Source: Rhizobium sp. WYJ-E13
Lineage (GTDB): Bacteria > Pseudomonadota > Alphaproteobacteria > Rhizobiales > Rhizobiaceae
Assembly (NCBI RefSeq): GCF_018987265.1
Contig: NZ_CP076853.1
Coordinates: forward strand, 3,909,501 to 3,973,500
Reading direction: 5' to 3'
Length of the DNA stretch: 64,000 nt
Shown piece by piece: positions 18,237-28,564 of this stretch. Made by a program: the position numbers and the translations under genes. Under the pieces are notes generated by a model, which worked only from the letters and a program-made list of their open reading frames with translations, did not search any database and had not been told where the DNA came from. How positions within the stretch are numbered: position 1 is the first letter of the stretch; each line of letters opens with the position of its first letter.

Positions 18237-19651
18237 GACAGTCCGCCCCAAAAAGGAGCGGACGCTTGAATCGCATTGACTGGACAGGAACGCAGCCGCC
18301 GAAAGCCACGGAGAAGGGCATATGGGGCTGGATGCTCTTCGATTGGGCAGCCCAGCCTTTCTTCACCGTGGTCACCACCTTCATTTTCGGCCCCTACTTC
18401 GTCTCGCGACTGACGGCTGATCCCGTCTCCGCGCAGACGATGTGGAGCAATATGGCAACGATTTCCTCTATTATCATCGCCATCCTGTCTCCCATACTGG
18501 GCTCCATTGCCGATCAGTCAGGCGCGCGCAAACCCTGGATCGCCTTCTTCGCCGTCATCAAGATCGTCAGCCTCTGCTGCCTATGGTTCGCGGCACCCGG
18601 CTCGCCGATCATCTATCCCGTCATCTTCATGATCCTCGCCTCGATTTCGGCAGAGTTTTCTATCGTCTTCAACGATTCCATGATGCCGCGTCTCGTCGGC
18701 AAGGATGAAGTGGGCAAGCTTTCCAACACTGCCTGGGGCCTCGGCTATCTCGGCGGCATGATCGTGCTGATCGGCGTCGTGGCACTGCTGGCCGGCAGCC
18801 CGGAAAGTGGCAAGACCATTCTGGGCCTCGACCCGCTTTTCGGTCTCGATCCTCATACGGGTGAGGATGCGCGTGTCACTGGTCCGATTTCGGCCGTCTG
18901 GTATCTGATCTTCATCCTGCCAATGTTCTTCTTCACGCCGGATGCCCGCAAAGGCCTGCCTTTTGCCTTTGCCGTGCGTTTCGGTCTTAAGGAATTGCGC
19001 AGCACGCTCAGCGAGTTGAAGACGCGCCGCAGTATCCTGTCCTTTCTCATCGCCCGAATGATCTATCAGGATGGCGTCAACGGCCTGCTGATCCTCGGCG
19101 GCGCCTTCGCTGCCGGCATGTTTGGCTGGGCAACGATCGAGATCGGCATCTACGGCATCATCCTCAACGTCGTCGCGATCCTCGGCTGCCTGATTGCCGG
19201 ACGTATCGACAGGGGCATCGGCTCGAAGGTGACTGTCATCATCAGCCTCACCATGCTGTTGCTGGCCACGATCGGCATTATTTCCACCGGGCCGGGCTAC
19301 ACGTTCTTCGGACTGATGCCGCTTTCGACTGCCGACGGCGGTGGGCTTTTCGGCACGATGGCAGAAAAAGCCTATATTCTCTATGGCCTGTTGATCGGTC
19401 TTGCCTTCGGCCCGGTGCAGGCCTCGTCACGCTCCTATCTGGCGCGCAGCGTCAGTCTCGAAGAAGCCGGCCGCTATTTTGGCATCTATGCGCTCTCCGG
19501 CCGCGCCACGAGCTTCATGGCGACGCTGTTGTTTTCGATCGTCACCTATTTGACCGGATCGGCACATCTGGGCATGTCGACGCTGATCCTGTTTCTGGCC
19601 GGAGGCCTGGTGCTGCTGATCCGGACGCCCTATCCGGCGGATCGCGCGTAA
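18233..19651 (+). CDS. MFS transporter, UMF1/Atg22-like family
   Basis: A 472-residue, twelve-helix membrane protein. The segment [20 protein letters not shown] near residues 36-55 is the signature of the bacterial UMF1 family, related to yeast Atg22, which releases amino acids from the vacuole. Other family stretches are [21 protein letters not shown] and [14 protein letters not shown]. The start overlaps the glutamate dehydrogenase stop by four bases, strongly implying co-translation. A link to amino acid or ammonium handling is therefore plausible but inferred. It is convergent with purH. Confidence 0.85.
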   Translation: MRQSAPKRSGRLNRIDWTGTQPPKATEKGIWGWMLFDWAAQPFFTVVTTFIFGPYFVSRLTADPVSAQTMWSNMATISSIIIAILSPILGSIADQSGARKPWIAFFAVIKIVSLCCLWFAAPGSPIIYPVIFMILASISAEFSIVFNDSMMPRLVGKDEVGKLSNTAWGLGYLGGMIVLIGVVALLAGSPESGKTILGLDPLFGLDPHTGEDARVTGPISAVWYLIFILPMFFFTPDARKGLPFAFAVRFGLKELRSTLSELKTRRSILSFLIARMIYQDGVNGLLILGGAFAAGMFGWATIEIGIYGIILNVVAILGCLIAGRIDRGIGSKVTVIISLTMLLLATIGIISTGPGYTFFGLMPLSTADGGGLFGTMAEKAYILYGLLIGLAFGPVQASSRSYLARSVSLEEAGRYFGIYALSGRATSFMATLLFSIVTYLTGSAHLGMSTLILFLAGGLVLLIRTPYPADRA

Positions 19652-19654
19652 CAG

Positions 19655-19681
19655 GTCCCCCGGGCCGCAAGACCGGGGGAC
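19655..19681. terminator. Hairpin between convergent MFS and purH genes
   Basis: Perfect 9-bp stem GTCCCCCGG / CCGGGGGAC with a 9-base loop. It lacks a strong T-run on either side but sits in the short gap between two convergent genes. Confidence 0.6.
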
Positions 19682-19697
19682 AAATTGGCTGTCCCGC

Positions 19698-21314
19698 TCA
19701 GTGGCGGAAATGGCGCATGCCGGTAAAGACCATCGCGACATTGTGTTCGTTTGCTGCGTCGATCACCTCCTGGTCGCGCATCGAACCGCCCGGCTGGATC
19801 ACAGCGGTGGCGCCGGCGGCAATCATAGACAGCAGGCCGTCCGCGAAGGGCAGGAACGCCTCGGAGGCGACCGCCGAACCATGCGTCATCGGGACGGCAA
19901 GCCCGAGAGCCTTGGCCGCTTCTTCGGCCTTCAGCGCCGCGATGCGGGCGGAATCGACGCGGCTCATCTGACCGGCGCCAATACCCGCCGTCTGGCCATC
20001 CTTGGCGTAGACAACGGCATTGGACTTCACATGCTTGCCGACCTTGAACGCAAACTTCATGTCTTCGAGCTCCTGGGCCGTCGGTGCACGCTTGGTCACG
20101 ACCTTCAGTTCAAGATCCTCGACCATGCCATTGTCGCGGCTCTGGACGAGCAGGCCACCGGAAACGGTCTTCGCGGTGATGCCGGCCGCACGCGCATCCG
20201 GCAGGCCGCCGGCTGAGAGCAGGCGCAGGTTCGGCTTGCGGGCGACGATTGCCTTCGCTTCATCTGTGACGTCAGGCGCGATGATGACCTCGGTGAAGAG
20301 CTTGATGATCTCTTCGGCCGTTTCCGCATCGAGTGTCCGGTTCAGTGCGATGATGCCGCCGAAAGCCGAAACGGAATCACAGGCAAGCGCACGCTTGTAG
20401 GCTTCGAGAAGCGTCGAACCGGTCGCAACGCCACAGGGATTGGCATGCTTGATGATAGCGCAGGCTGGCGACTTCTCCGGCAGGAACTCGGCGACCAACT
20501 CATAGGCCGCGTCGGTATCGTTGATATTGTTGTAGGAGAGCTGCTTTCCCTGCAGCAGGACGGCTGTCGAAACACCCGGGCGCTTTTCGCCTGTCACGTA
20601 GAAAGCGGCCTTCTGATGCGGGTTTTCGCCATAGCGCATCTCTTCCTTCAGGACACCGCCAATGGTGCGGTGGCGCGGCGTATCGATCGACAACGCCTCG
20701 GCAAACCAGTTGGAGATAGCAGCGTCGTAAGCGGCGGTGCGAGCATAGGCCTTAGCGGCCATGCGTTGGCGGAACGTGTAAACCGTCTTGCCGGCATCGG
20801 CCGAAAGCTGCTCGATCAACTCTGCATAATCGGTCGGGTCGGTGATGACGGTGACATAGGCATGGTTCTTGGCCGAAGCGCGGATCATTGCTGGACCGCC
20901 GATATCGATATTCTCGACCGTCGTCGGATAATCGCCGCCGGCCGCGCGAACATCCTCGAAGGGATAGAGATTGACGACCAGAAGATCGATACCGTCGATA
21001 CCATGAGCCTTCATGGCTTTCTGATGCTCGGCATCGTCGCGGATTGCCAGCAGGCCGCCATGCACCTTTGGATGCAGGGTCTTCACGCGGCCGTCCATGA
21101 TTTCCGGAAACTGCGTCACTTCGGAAACGTCGGTCACGGCAAGTCCTTCGGCCGCGATCGCCTTGTAGGTACCGCCAGTCGACAGCAGGCGCACGCCACG
21201 CGCAGAAAGGGCGCGGGCAAGTTCGATGATGCCGGTCTTGTCGAAGACAGAGAGCAGCGCGGTCTTGATCGCGACCTTGTCAGGGGCGGGGATTTTCTTG
21301 GAAATGACGGCCAT
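19698..21314 (-). CDS. purH: Bifunctional AICAR transformylase / IMP cyclohydrolase
   Basis: A 538-residue enzyme for the last two steps of IMP synthesis. The N-terminal cyclohydrolase domain begins with [12 protein letters not shown] (about 18-28) and includes [11 protein letters not shown] and [14 protein letters not shown]. The C-terminal transformylase carries [11 protein letters not shown], with the catalytic Lys-His near residues 287-288. The ATG at 21314 (MAVISKK) is preferred over a longer reading to 21353. It is the last gene of a leftward run and lies 92 bases after the heparinase-like gene, so cotranscription is likely. Confidence 0.97.
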   Translation of the reverse strand: MAVISKKIPAPDKVAIKTALLSVFDKTGIIELARALSARGVRLLSTGGTYKAIAAEGLAVTDVSEVTQFPEIMDGRVKTLHPKVHGGLLAIRDDAEHQKAMKAHGIDGIDLLVVNLYPFEDVRAAGGDYPTTVENIDIGGPAMIRASAKNHAYVTVITDPTDYAELIEQLSADAGKTVYTFRQRMAAKAYARTAAYDAAISNWFAEALSIDTPRHRTIGGVLKEEMRYGENPHQKAAFYVTGEKRPGVSTAVLLQGKQLSYNNINDTDAAYELVAEFLPEKSPACAIIKHANPCGVATGSTLLEAYKRALACDSVSAFGGIIALNRTLDAETAEEIIKLFTEVIIAPDVTDEAKAIVARKPNLRLLSAGGLPDARAAGITAKTVSGGLLVQSRDNGMVEDLELKVVTKRAPTAQELEDMKFAFKVGKHVKSNAVVYAKDGQTAGIGAGQMSRVDSARIAALKAEEAAKALGLAVPMTHGSAVASEAFLPFADGLLSMIAAGATAVIQPGGSMRDQEVIDAANEHNVAMVFTGMRHFRH

Positions 21315-21406
21315 GAACCTTCTCCGTTCGGGCTTCGGGAGACATCCGGGCAAGGGACGCTTGATGGGGCCGCGTTAGCACAGCTTGGAGCCGGCGCAAA
21401 CAGCCG

Positions 21407-23074
21407 CTAGCTCTTGCGTGATAAAAACCAGCGAATTTCAGGTTTCTCTGCCAAATCGAAGTCGATCTCGATCTGGTCCGAGCTGCTGATGCCGGCGCTG
21501 TCGGCAAAGAAAATATCTTCAGAGATCAGCACCTCGTTGCCCGGTGAGGAAAATAACCAGCTTTCACCATCCGGCGCCGTCAGCAGCACGGATTCCGTGT
21601 CGTTCTGCCGCGGCACGATGGATGGATGGATGTGGAAGCGGGCAACTGCCCGCAGTGGACCTTCGCTGTGATATCGGTCATCGGCGACGAAACGGTCCAT
21701 ACCGGTCACGATGGAGCCGGCGGCATTGAGCGTCAGCTCCCGCTCATGGATGACACCGAAGGCATCGAGATAGCCATCATGGCTTGCCTTGATGCCTTCA
21801 CGGCCGTCCTCGGTCTCCACGCGCTCGGCGATGACCGTTTCCACCGGCTCCGTCATCATATGGGCCAGAAAAGCCGAAGGAGAGAACCGGCTGGATGACG
21901 TATCGTTCAGGACCACAGTGGAATGGGCAGCCGTAGTGCGCGCCATCTGGGTATAGCGCTGGCCAGCGAATTTCGGTGATCCTGAATTGACGATAAAACG
22001 GTAACGGCCAGAAGACATTTCGAAGGAGAGACTGCCTGCATGAGCTGTTCTGAAGCAGCTGGGCGAGGGCGGTCCGGTATCGGCAATGATCACCGTCTTA
22101 CCGGCCGCAAGTCGCTGATAGCGCGAATGCGGCAGCGCCTTGAAGGGCTGGCCCGCCGTCTCGTCATAGCGCAGCACGGACATCAGCTCATCCGCCAGCG
22201 TGGATGTCGCACCGTTGAAAAGCGCCAGATCGCCGTCCTGATGACGGAAGAAGCGCAGGGCAGGATACATGCGGTCAATACCCGAAATCAGCTTCTGCGG
22301 CAGGTCGTGACCGAGATTGACGTAAGTTTGTCTCAGCGGCAGCAGGTCGAGCAGCAACTCCAGTCCGATGCGCGGGTTGCGGGAGATATGACCTCCATCA
22401 GGCAGAATCTGACTATCGAATTCGCGGTCGAGCGCCTGGGCTGCCCGCCGCACTGTCGAGGCACGCACCGGCATGGCAACAGAGGCTGTGGCGAGCGCGA
22501 TACGGAGGCGGAAGCGGACTTCGCCTGACGAATAGGGCGCCATACGGCGCAGATAGCCGATATGGAAGGAAAGCGACTTCATGAAGCGGCGATAGAAACC
22601 CCGATCGGCATTCTGCAGGACGACCGGAGAATGCGACAACCAGGCAATGACGCGCTGCGAGACGACATCGGTCTCCCAGGCGATGCCTTCGATCCTGCCT
22701 CCGTGAATCGAGAGCCAACTATCGACGATCATACGAGCGACGGCCGAACCGCGCTCGCTCTTATTGGCCCTCATATGCCGCAGCCAACCGAAGCTGTGGA
22801 GCCTGACTGCGAAAGCACGCGACGGGAGGGTCAACGTGAAAGGGGATTTTCCGCCTGTTTCCAGCATACGTCCGGCAAGCGGAAAACGGCCGTCTATGAT
22901 TTCTTCCGCGACGTGTGAATCGATGCCTCTCAGATCCGTCGGCGCTACGATCAGGCGTTCCGGCACCGATATGGTATGGCGGGAAAAGCGCAAACGCAGA
23001 AGTGCGGCACGGCGCGTACCGCGCCGCCAAGCTTCCCGAACATACATGCTCGCAAGACGCCGACCGGACTGCAT
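21407..23074 (-). CDS. Heparinase II/III family protein
   Basis: A 555-residue protein with the layout of heparinase II/III-like polysaccharide lyases. There is an alpha-helical toroid in the first 330 residues and a beta-rich C-terminal domain containing ADTGPPSPSCFRTAHAGSLS, NSGSPKFAG and AAHSTVVLNDTSSSRF. No signal peptide is obvious; the N-terminus is strongly basic. Family members act on acidic polysaccharides, but the substrate here is unknown and a cytoplasmic location is possible. It is sandwiched between rsmB and purH on the same strand; I see no functional reason for that pairing. Confidence 0.8.
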   Translation of the reverse strand: MQSGRRLASMYVREAWRRGTRRAALLRLRFSRHTISVPERLIVAPTDLRGIDSHVAEEIIDGRFPLAGRMLETGGKSPFTLTLPSRAFAVRLHSFGWLRHMRANKSERGSAVARMIVDSWLSIHGGRIEGIAWETDVVSQRVIAWLSHSPVVLQNADRGFYRRFMKSLSFHIGYLRRMAPYSSGEVRFRLRIALATASVAMPVRASTVRRAAQALDREFDSQILPDGGHISRNPRIGLELLLDLLPLRQTYVNLGHDLPQKLISGIDRMYPALRFFRHQDGDLALFNGATSTLADELMSVLRYDETAGQPFKALPHSRYQRLAAGKTVIIADTGPPSPSCFRTAHAGSLSFEMSSGRYRFIVNSGSPKFAGQRYTQMARTTAAHSTVVLNDTSSSRFSPSAFLAHMMTEPVETVIAERVETEDGREGIKASHDGYLDAFGVIHERELTLNAAGSIVTGMDRFVADDRYHSEGPLRAVARFHIHPSIVPRQNDTESVLLTAPDGESWLFSSPGNEVLISEDIFFADSAGISSSDQIEIDFDLAEKPEIRWFLSRKS

Positions 23075-23176
23075 ATCAATTGTCTATTGACCCTCGTGGT
23101 TAAGAATAGATGAATCGGAACCGATTTCATCAGCCACGATGTATTATTTTGTGATGAAGTTAGAATATAATAATCG

Positions 23177-24568
23177 TCAGTTGCGTCTGAGCACCGCTGC
23201 ATAGAAGCCATCGAGGCCGGATGCAAAACCGTCAGGCATATCCAGCATTGTGGGAAGCGTGCGGAATTCGCCCAGCGGTGTGATCGCCTGGCTCATATCG
23301 GGCCATTTTTCTGCATCGATCGGCACACGTTCAACACCCTTCACATCTTCGAGAACGCGCTTCACGACCTCTTCGCCTTCCTGCGGATCGAGCGAACAAT
23401 TGGAGAAGACAAGCAACCCGCCGGGATTGAGAAGCGTAACGGCATGGCGCAGAAGACGTTCCTGAAGTGCTGCCAGCTTGGCGATATCCTCGGCACCCTT
23501 CGTCCAGAGCACGTCGGGATGCCGGCGGGTCGTGCCCGTCGACGAGCACGGGGCGTCGAGAAGGATCGCATCAAAGCGCTCGGGCGGCTCGAATTTTGTA
23601 AGATCCGCCGCGACCGTTTCGGCTTCAAGGCCAAGCCGCTCAAGGTTGGAGCGCAAGCGCTTCAGCCGGTTTTCGGATTGGTCTATCGCCGTCACCTTGC
23701 CGCCGGCAAGAATGAGCTGCGCGGTCTTGCCGCCCGGCGCGGCACAGAGATCGGCGACGCGCTTGCCGGTGAGATCGCCGAAGAGCTTCGCGGGGATGCT
23801 TGCAGCCGCATCCTGAACCCACCATTCACCCTCTTCAAATCCTTCAAGCGAAGGAATACCCCCTTCGAAAGCGGAAAGCCGCACGCCGCCGGTTGGAAGT
23901 ACCGTACCGTTCAGGCGTTCCGCCCAGCCTGCAGCATCGGATTTCACGGTGAGATCGATGGCGGCCGGCTCAAGCTGGGATTCGGAAATAGCAATTGCCA
24001 GCTCTTTCCCATAGGCCTTTTCAAGCCGCTCGATAAACCACATCGGCATTGGCGGAATGTCGGCGATGTCTGCGAGAATGTGCTCCTTCTCGCGGCCAAG
24101 ACGGCGCAGGATGGCGTTGACGAGCTTGGCAAAACGGCGGTTGCGCGGATCCTGATTGGCCTGCTCGACTGCAAGGTCGACGGCGGAATGATCGGGAACG
24201 TCAAGGTAGAGAATCTGCGCGGCACCAACGGCAAGCACGTAATGCAAAGCTCGAGCGCCTTCCGGCAACGACGTTTCGAGCAGCGAGGCGATGGCGGCAT
24301 CGATGCGGGGCAGATGCCTGAGCGTGGTGTTGAGGATGGCGCGTACCAGCGCACGATCACTTTCCCCAAGCACCTTATAGGCTGGATTTCCATGCTCGTG
24401 ATCCAGCGCGCCATCGAGTGGCAGTTTCTTGTCGATGACGGCCGCAAGGATCTTCGCAGCCGCCGCGCGCGCAGGCAGGCCGGGCTTTACCGGCGCTGGC
24501 GCTGAGCGTTCTGCGGAAGGCTTATATTTATGAACTGGCTTCTTCTTGCCGTCTGAATTCAAGACCAC
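23177..24568 (-). CDS. rsmB: RsmB/NOP-family rRNA (cytosine-5-)-methyltransferase
   Basis: A 463-residue enzyme with an N-terminal NusB-like RNA-binding domain (about 30-160) and a C-terminal SAM methyltransferase domain. It probably methylates a cytosine of 16S rRNA (C967 in E. coli). The SAM site includes [15 protein letters not shown]. The two catalytic cysteines are visible: Cys341 in DAPCSSTG and Cys391 in [12 protein letters not shown]. The start is a GTG at 24568, ten bases inside the end of htpX, so the genes are coupled. A basic, proline-rich N-terminal tail precedes the NusB fold. RsmB rather than another paralogue is judged from the NusB domain. Confidence 0.9.
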   Translation of the reverse strand: MVLNSDGKKKPVHKYKPSAERSAPAPVKPGLPARAAAAKILAAVIDKKLPLDGALDHEHGNPAYKVLGESDRALVRAILNTTLRHLPRIDAAIASLLETSLPEGARALHYVLAVGAAQILYLDVPDHSAVDLAVEQANQDPRNRRFAKLVNAILRRLGREKEHILADIADIPPMPMWFIERLEKAYGKELAIAISESQLEPAAIDLTVKSDAAGWAERLNGTVLPTGGVRLSAFEGGIPSLEGFEEGEWWVQDAAASIPAKLFGDLTGKRVADLCAAPGGKTAQLILAGGKVTAIDQSENRLKRLRSNLERLGLEAETVAADLTKFEPPERFDAILLDAPCSSTGTTRRHPDVLWTKGAEDIAKLAALQERLLRHAVTLLNPGGLLVFSNCSLDPQEGEEVVKRVLEDVKGVERVPIDAEKWPDMSQAITPLGEFRTLPTMLDMPDGFASGLDGFYAAVLRRN

Positions 24569-25521
24569 GGACCTTTTGGCGGTTGCGAGTCGCCGCGGCC
24601 AGAACCGGCATTCGGGACCGATCGCGATTTGCGTGTCGGATTAGCAGCGCGAACCGGCTGCGTCGAGACGTCGAAGCCTCCGCGCGCCATTTCCTGCAGG
24701 GCAGCGATGCGGTTTTCGGTGTCCGGATGGGTCGAAAACAGGTTGTCCATGCGCTCGCCGGAGAGCGGATTGATGATGAACATGTGCGCAGTGGCCGGGT
24801 TGCGCTCCGCATCATAGTTCGGCACATGTGCTGCACCGCGAGCGATTTTCCCAAGCGCAGAGGCGAGCCACAGCGGGTTGCCGCAGATTTCAGCACCACG
24901 CCTGTCGGCCGAATATTCGCGCGTACGGCTGATCGCCATCTGCACCAGCATCGCAGCAAGTGGGGCAACGATCATCGCGACGAGCACGCCGATGAAGCCA
25001 AGAGGATTATTGTTGTTTTCGCGGTTGCCGCCGAAGAAGAAGGCAAAATTGCCGAGCATGGAGATCGCACCGGCAAGCGTGGCCGTGATCGTCATGGTCA
25101 GTGTATCTCGGTTCTGAACGTGAGCAAGTTCATGCGCCATCACGCCCGCAACCTCTTCCGGCGAGAGAGCCGCCAGCAGGCCGGTCGATGCGGCAACAGC
25201 AGCATTTTGCGGATTGCGGCCGGTCGCAAAGGCATTCGGCTGAGGGCTGTCATAGAGATAGACCTTCGGTATCGGCAGAGCGGCATTACGGGCTAGATCG
25301 CGCACGATTCGGAAATATTCCGGCGCGTTGCGCTCATCGACCTCCTGTGCCCGATAGGCCGACAGCACCATCCGGTCGGCATTCCAGTAGGAGAAGAAAT
25401 TCATGCCGGCAGCGATGAGAAAGGCGATCATCATGCCGCCCCGGCCGCCGATCAAAAAGCCGACAAACATGAAAAGCGCCGTCATGAAGGCAAGCAACAT
25501 GGCAGTACGCACGAGGTTCAT
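24559..25521 (-). CDS. htpX: Membrane zinc protease HtpX
   Basis: A 320-residue M48-family integral membrane protease for quality control of inner membrane proteins. Two N-terminal hydrophobic segments (about 4-42) precede the active site [13 protein letters not shown], with His130, Glu131 and His134. Two further hydrophobic stretches follow, then the soluble C-terminal part with [13 protein letters not shown], which supplies the third zinc ligand region. Length is normal, with a proline/serine-rich tail. It overlaps rsmB by ten bases and begins the leftward run. Confidence 0.96.
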   Translation of the reverse strand: MNLVRTAMLLAFMTALFMFVGFLIGGRGGMMIAFLIAAGMNFFSYWNADRMVLSAYRAQEVDERNAPEYFRIVRDLARNAALPIPKVYLYDSPQPNAFATGRNPQNAAVAASTGLLAALSPEEVAGVMAHELAHVQNRDTLTMTITATLAGAISMLGNFAFFFGGNRENNNNPLGFIGVLVAMIVAPLAAMLVQMAISRTREYSADRRGAEICGNPLWLASALGKIARGAAHVPNYDAERNPATAHMFIINPLSGERMDNLFSTHPDTENRIAALQEMARGGFDVSTQPVRAANPTRKSRSVPNAGSGRGDSQPPKGPWS

Positions 25522-25632
25522 CAGAGGTCTCCATCTCCTTGATTGCGACGCGATGCTTTAAATCCCGGCGCCGACGCACTATGATTTGGTTATTCGCCAG
25601 CCATTTTCAATATTTTTAGGCGGGAGTGCAGC

Positions 25633-25857
25633 ATGCAGACGGCCGATAACGACAATGTGGAAACCCCGGTGCCCGAAGGCTCCGAGCCGCCACGCAAGAT
25701 GCTTTCTCCTGCTGCCAGGCGTGCGCTTGCCGAAGCCGAGGAACGTCGTAGGAACGTCAAGCCCGCCGAATTGCCGCCAGAGATCGGCGGACGGGGCGGG
25801 GCGGAACCCTCCCGCTTCGGCGATTATGAAATCAACGGCCGCGCGATCGATTTCTAA
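25633..25857 (+). CDS. DUF1674 / SDHAF4-like protein
   Basis: A 74-residue protein ending RFGDYEINGRAIDF, the hallmark of the DUF1674 family. Its eukaryotic relatives (SDHAF4) help flavinylated succinate dehydrogenase subunit A assemble. The N-terminal half is charged and probably disordered. GGCGGGAG precedes the ATG. It stands between htpX and a nuclease gene and is not beside the sdh operon. The assembly role in bacteria is inferred from family membership. Confidence 0.8.
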   Translation: MQTADNDNVETPVPEGSEPPRKMLSPAARRALAEAEERRRNVKPAELPPEIGGRGGAEPSRFGDYEINGRAIDF

Positions 25858-25905
25858 GTAAATATTCCTATTGACTTCCCGGCATGAAAGGAATTTATTC
25901 CTCTA

Positions 25906-26343
25906 ATGCTCAAATTGACCCCTATTTTGTTCCTTCTCGCCATGCCGGCTCTTGCGGCAGGGAATGAGATCGACGGACCGGTTTCGGCCGAGATCATCAG
26001 GGTCATTGATGGAGATGCGCTGCTGGTCGCCGCGACACCCTGGCCACAGCAGACGATGGAAGTCTATGTCCGAATTCGCGGCATCGACGCACCCGAAATG
26101 CATTCGAAATGTCCTGAAGTCAGGAGAGCCGGTATCGAGGCGCAACACGCGCTGGAGCAGATGACCTCAGGCGTTACGGGCATCAAATTGACCGATATCA
26201 GTGGTGACAAATATTTCGGACGAATTCTCGCCAATGTCACCTTACCCGACGGGCGCAATCCTGCACGGGATCTGCTCACCTACGGGCTGGTCCGCTCCTA
26301 TGTTGGCGGCCGCAAACCACGGATTTCCTGCACGGAAGAATGA
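25906..26343 (+). CDS. Thermonuclease (SNase-like) family protein
   Basis: A 145-residue protein with an N-terminal signal peptide (MLKLTPILFLLAMPALAAG). The staphylococcal-nuclease fold follows: VIDGDALLV, the active-site RIRGIDAPEMHSKCPE with arginine and glutamate, and DKYFGRILANV with the second arginine. It should be an exported, calcium-dependent nuclease. The C-terminal LLTYGLVRSYVGGRKP is typical. It reads 49 bases after the DUF1674 gene and is convergent with acs. Confidence 0.85.
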   Translation: MLKLTPILFLLAMPALAAGNEIDGPVSAEIIRVIDGDALLVAATPWPQQTMEVYVRIRGIDAPEMHSKCPEVRRAGIEAQHALEQMTSGVTGIKLTDISGDKYFGRILANVTLPDGRNPARDLLTYGLVRSYVGGRKPRISCTEE

Positions 26344-26368
26344 GGCCGCTCCTCATGGTGGAGCGGCC
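26344..26368. terminator. Hairpin between convergent nuclease and acs genes
   Basis: Perfect 9-bp stem GGCCGCTCC / GGAGCGGCC around a 7-base loop, in a 32-base gap between two convergent stops. T-runs are weak on both sides. Confidence 0.6.
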
Positions 26369-26375
26369 CTTCAAC

Positions 26376-28331
26376 TCAAGCCGTAGCCTTGTTCTGCCGG
26401 TTGGCGATCAGATCGTCGACGACAGCCGGATCTGCCAGCGTAGAAGTATCGCCAAGCGAGCCGAAATCGTCCTCGGCAATCTTGCGCAGGATGCGGCGCA
26501 TGATCTTGCCGGAGCGGGTCTTCGGTAGCCCCGGTGAGAACTGGATCTTGTCCGGGGCCGCGATCGGGCCGATTTCGGCGCGGACATGTTTGACAAGCTG
26601 CTGGCGCAGTTCATCCGTGCCCTCATTGCCCGCCATCAGTGTAACGTAGCAATAGATACCCTGACCCTTGATTGCGTGTGGATAGCCGACGACGGCCGCT
26701 TCCGAGACGAGATTGTGCGAGACGAGGGCGGATTCAACTTCCGCCGTACCGAGCCGGTGGCCGGAAACGTTCAGAACGTCGTCGACGCGGCCAGTAATCC
26801 AGTAGTAGCCGTCCTCGTCGCGACGGCAGCCATCGCCAGTGAAATATTTGCCCTTGTAGGAGGAGAAATAGGTCTGGATGAAGCGCTCATGGTCGCCGTA
26901 GACCGTGCGCATCTGGCCCGGCCAGCTATCGGTGATGCAGAGATTGCCGTCGGCAGCACCTTCCAGCACCTTGCCCTCATTGTCGACCAGCTGCGGCTTC
27001 ACGCCGAAGAAGGGTTTGGTGGCCGAGCCTGGCTTGAGGTCGGTTGCGCCCGGCAGCGGCGTGATCATGTGGCCGCCGGTTTCCGTCTGCCACCATGTAT
27101 CGATCACGGGGCAACGCTGATCACCAACGACATTGTAATACCATTCCCAGGCTTCCGGATTGATAGGCTCTCCGACCGTGCCGAGCAAGCGGAGGCTCGC
27201 GCGCGAAGAGCGCGTCACGAAATCGTCGCCGGCGCCCATGAGCGAGCGGATGGCCGTCGGTGCCGTGTAGAAAATATTGACCTTGTGCTTGTCGATGATT
27301 TCCCAGAAGCGGCCCTGATCCGGGAAGTTTGGCACACCCTCGAACATTAGCGTGGTGGCGCAGTTCGCGAGCGGCCCGTAGACGATATAGGAATGGCCAG
27401 TGACCCAGCCGACGTCGGCCGTGCACCAGTAGACGTCGCCGGGGTGGTAATCGAAGACATATTCATGCGTCATCGCCGCATAGACGAGGTAACCACCTGT
27501 CGTGTGCAGGACACCCTTCGGCTTGCCTGTGGAACCCGAAGTGTAGAGGATAAAAAGTGGATCTTCCGCCTTCATCTTCACCGGCGGGCACTCAGGCTTC
27601 ACCTCGGCGACTTCCTGATGATACCAGAGGTCGCGCCCCGGCGCCCAGCCTGTCTTGCCGCCGGTACGGCGCACGACGAGCACCTTGTTGACCGCCACAT
27701 ACTGACGGGCGGCGATATGGATAGCCGTATCCGTATTGTCCTTCAGCGGCACCGGCTTACCGCCGCGGATACCTTCGTCGCAGGTGATGACGAAGGTGGA
27801 TTCACAGTCGACGATACGGCCGGCCAGCGCTTCGGGGGAAAAGCCGCCGAAAACGACGGAGTGAACCGCGCCGATGCGGGCACAGGCGAGCATCGCGTAG
27901 GCCGCCTCCGGAATCATCGGCATATAGATGGTGACCCGATCGCCCTTCTTGACACCATGCTTCTTCAGCACATTCGCCATGCGGCAGACATGCTCGTAGA
28001 GCTCGTTATAGGTGATCTTCTTGTCGATATAGGGGTTGTCGCCTTCGAAGATGATGGCGGTCTGGTTGCCGTTCGTCTTCAGGTGACGGTCGATACAGTT
28101 ATAGGAAACATTGGTCTGGCCGTCTTCGAACCATTTGATCGAGACTTTGCCAGTAAAGGACGTGTTCTTGACCTTGGTATAGGGCTTGAACCAGTCGATG
28201 CGCTTGCCGTGTTTACCCCAGAACTTGTCGGGGTTTTCAATGCTTTCTTCGTACCATTGCTCGTACTTGGCCTGATTGATCAGCGCACGGGTCTTCACCG
28301 GTTTGGAAACCGGATAGATCTTCTCCGACAT
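26376..28331 (-). CDS. acs: Acetyl-CoA synthetase (AMP-forming)
   Basis: A 651-residue adenylating enzyme that activates acetate to acetyl-CoA. Landmarks include [20 protein letters not shown], the phosphate loop [55 protein letters not shown], and the C-terminal [12 protein letters not shown]. The lysine in that last motif is the usual acetylation-controlled catalytic lysine. Length matches Acs. Its promoter region has two related perfect palindromes. Acetate and short-chain acid assimilation is the expected role. Confidence 0.97.
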   Translation of the reverse strand: MSEKIYPVSKPVKTRALINQAKYEQWYEESIENPDKFWGKHGKRIDWFKPYTKVKNTSFTGKVSIKWFEDGQTNVSYNCIDRHLKTNGNQTAIIFEGDNPYIDKKITYNELYEHVCRMANVLKKHGVKKGDRVTIYMPMIPEAAYAMLACARIGAVHSVVFGGFSPEALAGRIVDCESTFVITCDEGIRGGKPVPLKDNTDTAIHIAARQYVAVNKVLVVRRTGGKTGWAPGRDLWYHQEVAEVKPECPPVKMKAEDPLFILYTSGSTGKPKGVLHTTGGYLVYAAMTHEYVFDYHPGDVYWCTADVGWVTGHSYIVYGPLANCATTLMFEGVPNFPDQGRFWEIIDKHKVNIFYTAPTAIRSLMGAGDDFVTRSSRASLRLLGTVGEPINPEAWEWYYNVVGDQRCPVIDTWWQTETGGHMITPLPGATDLKPGSATKPFFGVKPQLVDNEGKVLEGAADGNLCITDSWPGQMRTVYGDHERFIQTYFSSYKGKYFTGDGCRRDEDGYYWITGRVDDVLNVSGHRLGTAEVESALVSHNLVSEAAVVGYPHAIKGQGIYCYVTLMAGNEGTDELRQQLVKHVRAEIGPIAAPDKIQFSPGLPKTRSGKIMRRILRKIAEDDFGSLGDTSTLADPAVVDDLIANRQNKATA

Positions 28332-28392
28332 GGGAACTCCTCCTCACAAGGCTATGCAATGGCCGATGGTTCCAACGCAGCGACCGGGACTC

Positions 28393-28406
28393 GAATTGCG
28401 CAATTC
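28393..28406. promoter_or_regulatory. 14-bp palindrome upstream of acs (site 1)
   Basis: GAATTGCGCAATTC is perfectly self-complementary and lies about 62 bases before the acs start codon. It shares the GAATTG / CAATTC half-sites with a second palindrome 65 bases further upstream. A regulator binding both is inferred; none is known from this window. Confidence 0.5.
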
Positions 28407-28457
28407 ATATCAGGTAGTCTGATGACGGCAATTAGACAAAGGTCATTTCATTTCTGA

Positions 28458-28471
28458 AGAATTGCAATTCT
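28458..28471. promoter_or_regulatory. 14-bp palindrome upstream of acs (site 2)
   Basis: AGAATTGCAATTCT is a perfect palindrome with the same half-site as site 1 but two bases fewer in the centre. It lies about 127 bases before acs and 94 bases before the divergent DUF1013 gene, so it could act on either. Confidence 0.5.
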
Positions 28472-28564
28472 GCGACAGTGCGGTTATATAGCGCCATATT
28501 TCCCGGACATTGTGGTGACAATCCACGGACCGCGACCGGCGCGGACGATAGAAGGACTATATCC

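Noticed and set aside
23111..23130. TGAATCGGAACCGATTTCA as an operator upstream of the heparinase gene
   Set aside because: The arms differ by an inserted base and the site is on the wrong side for a well-defined promoter; left as chance.
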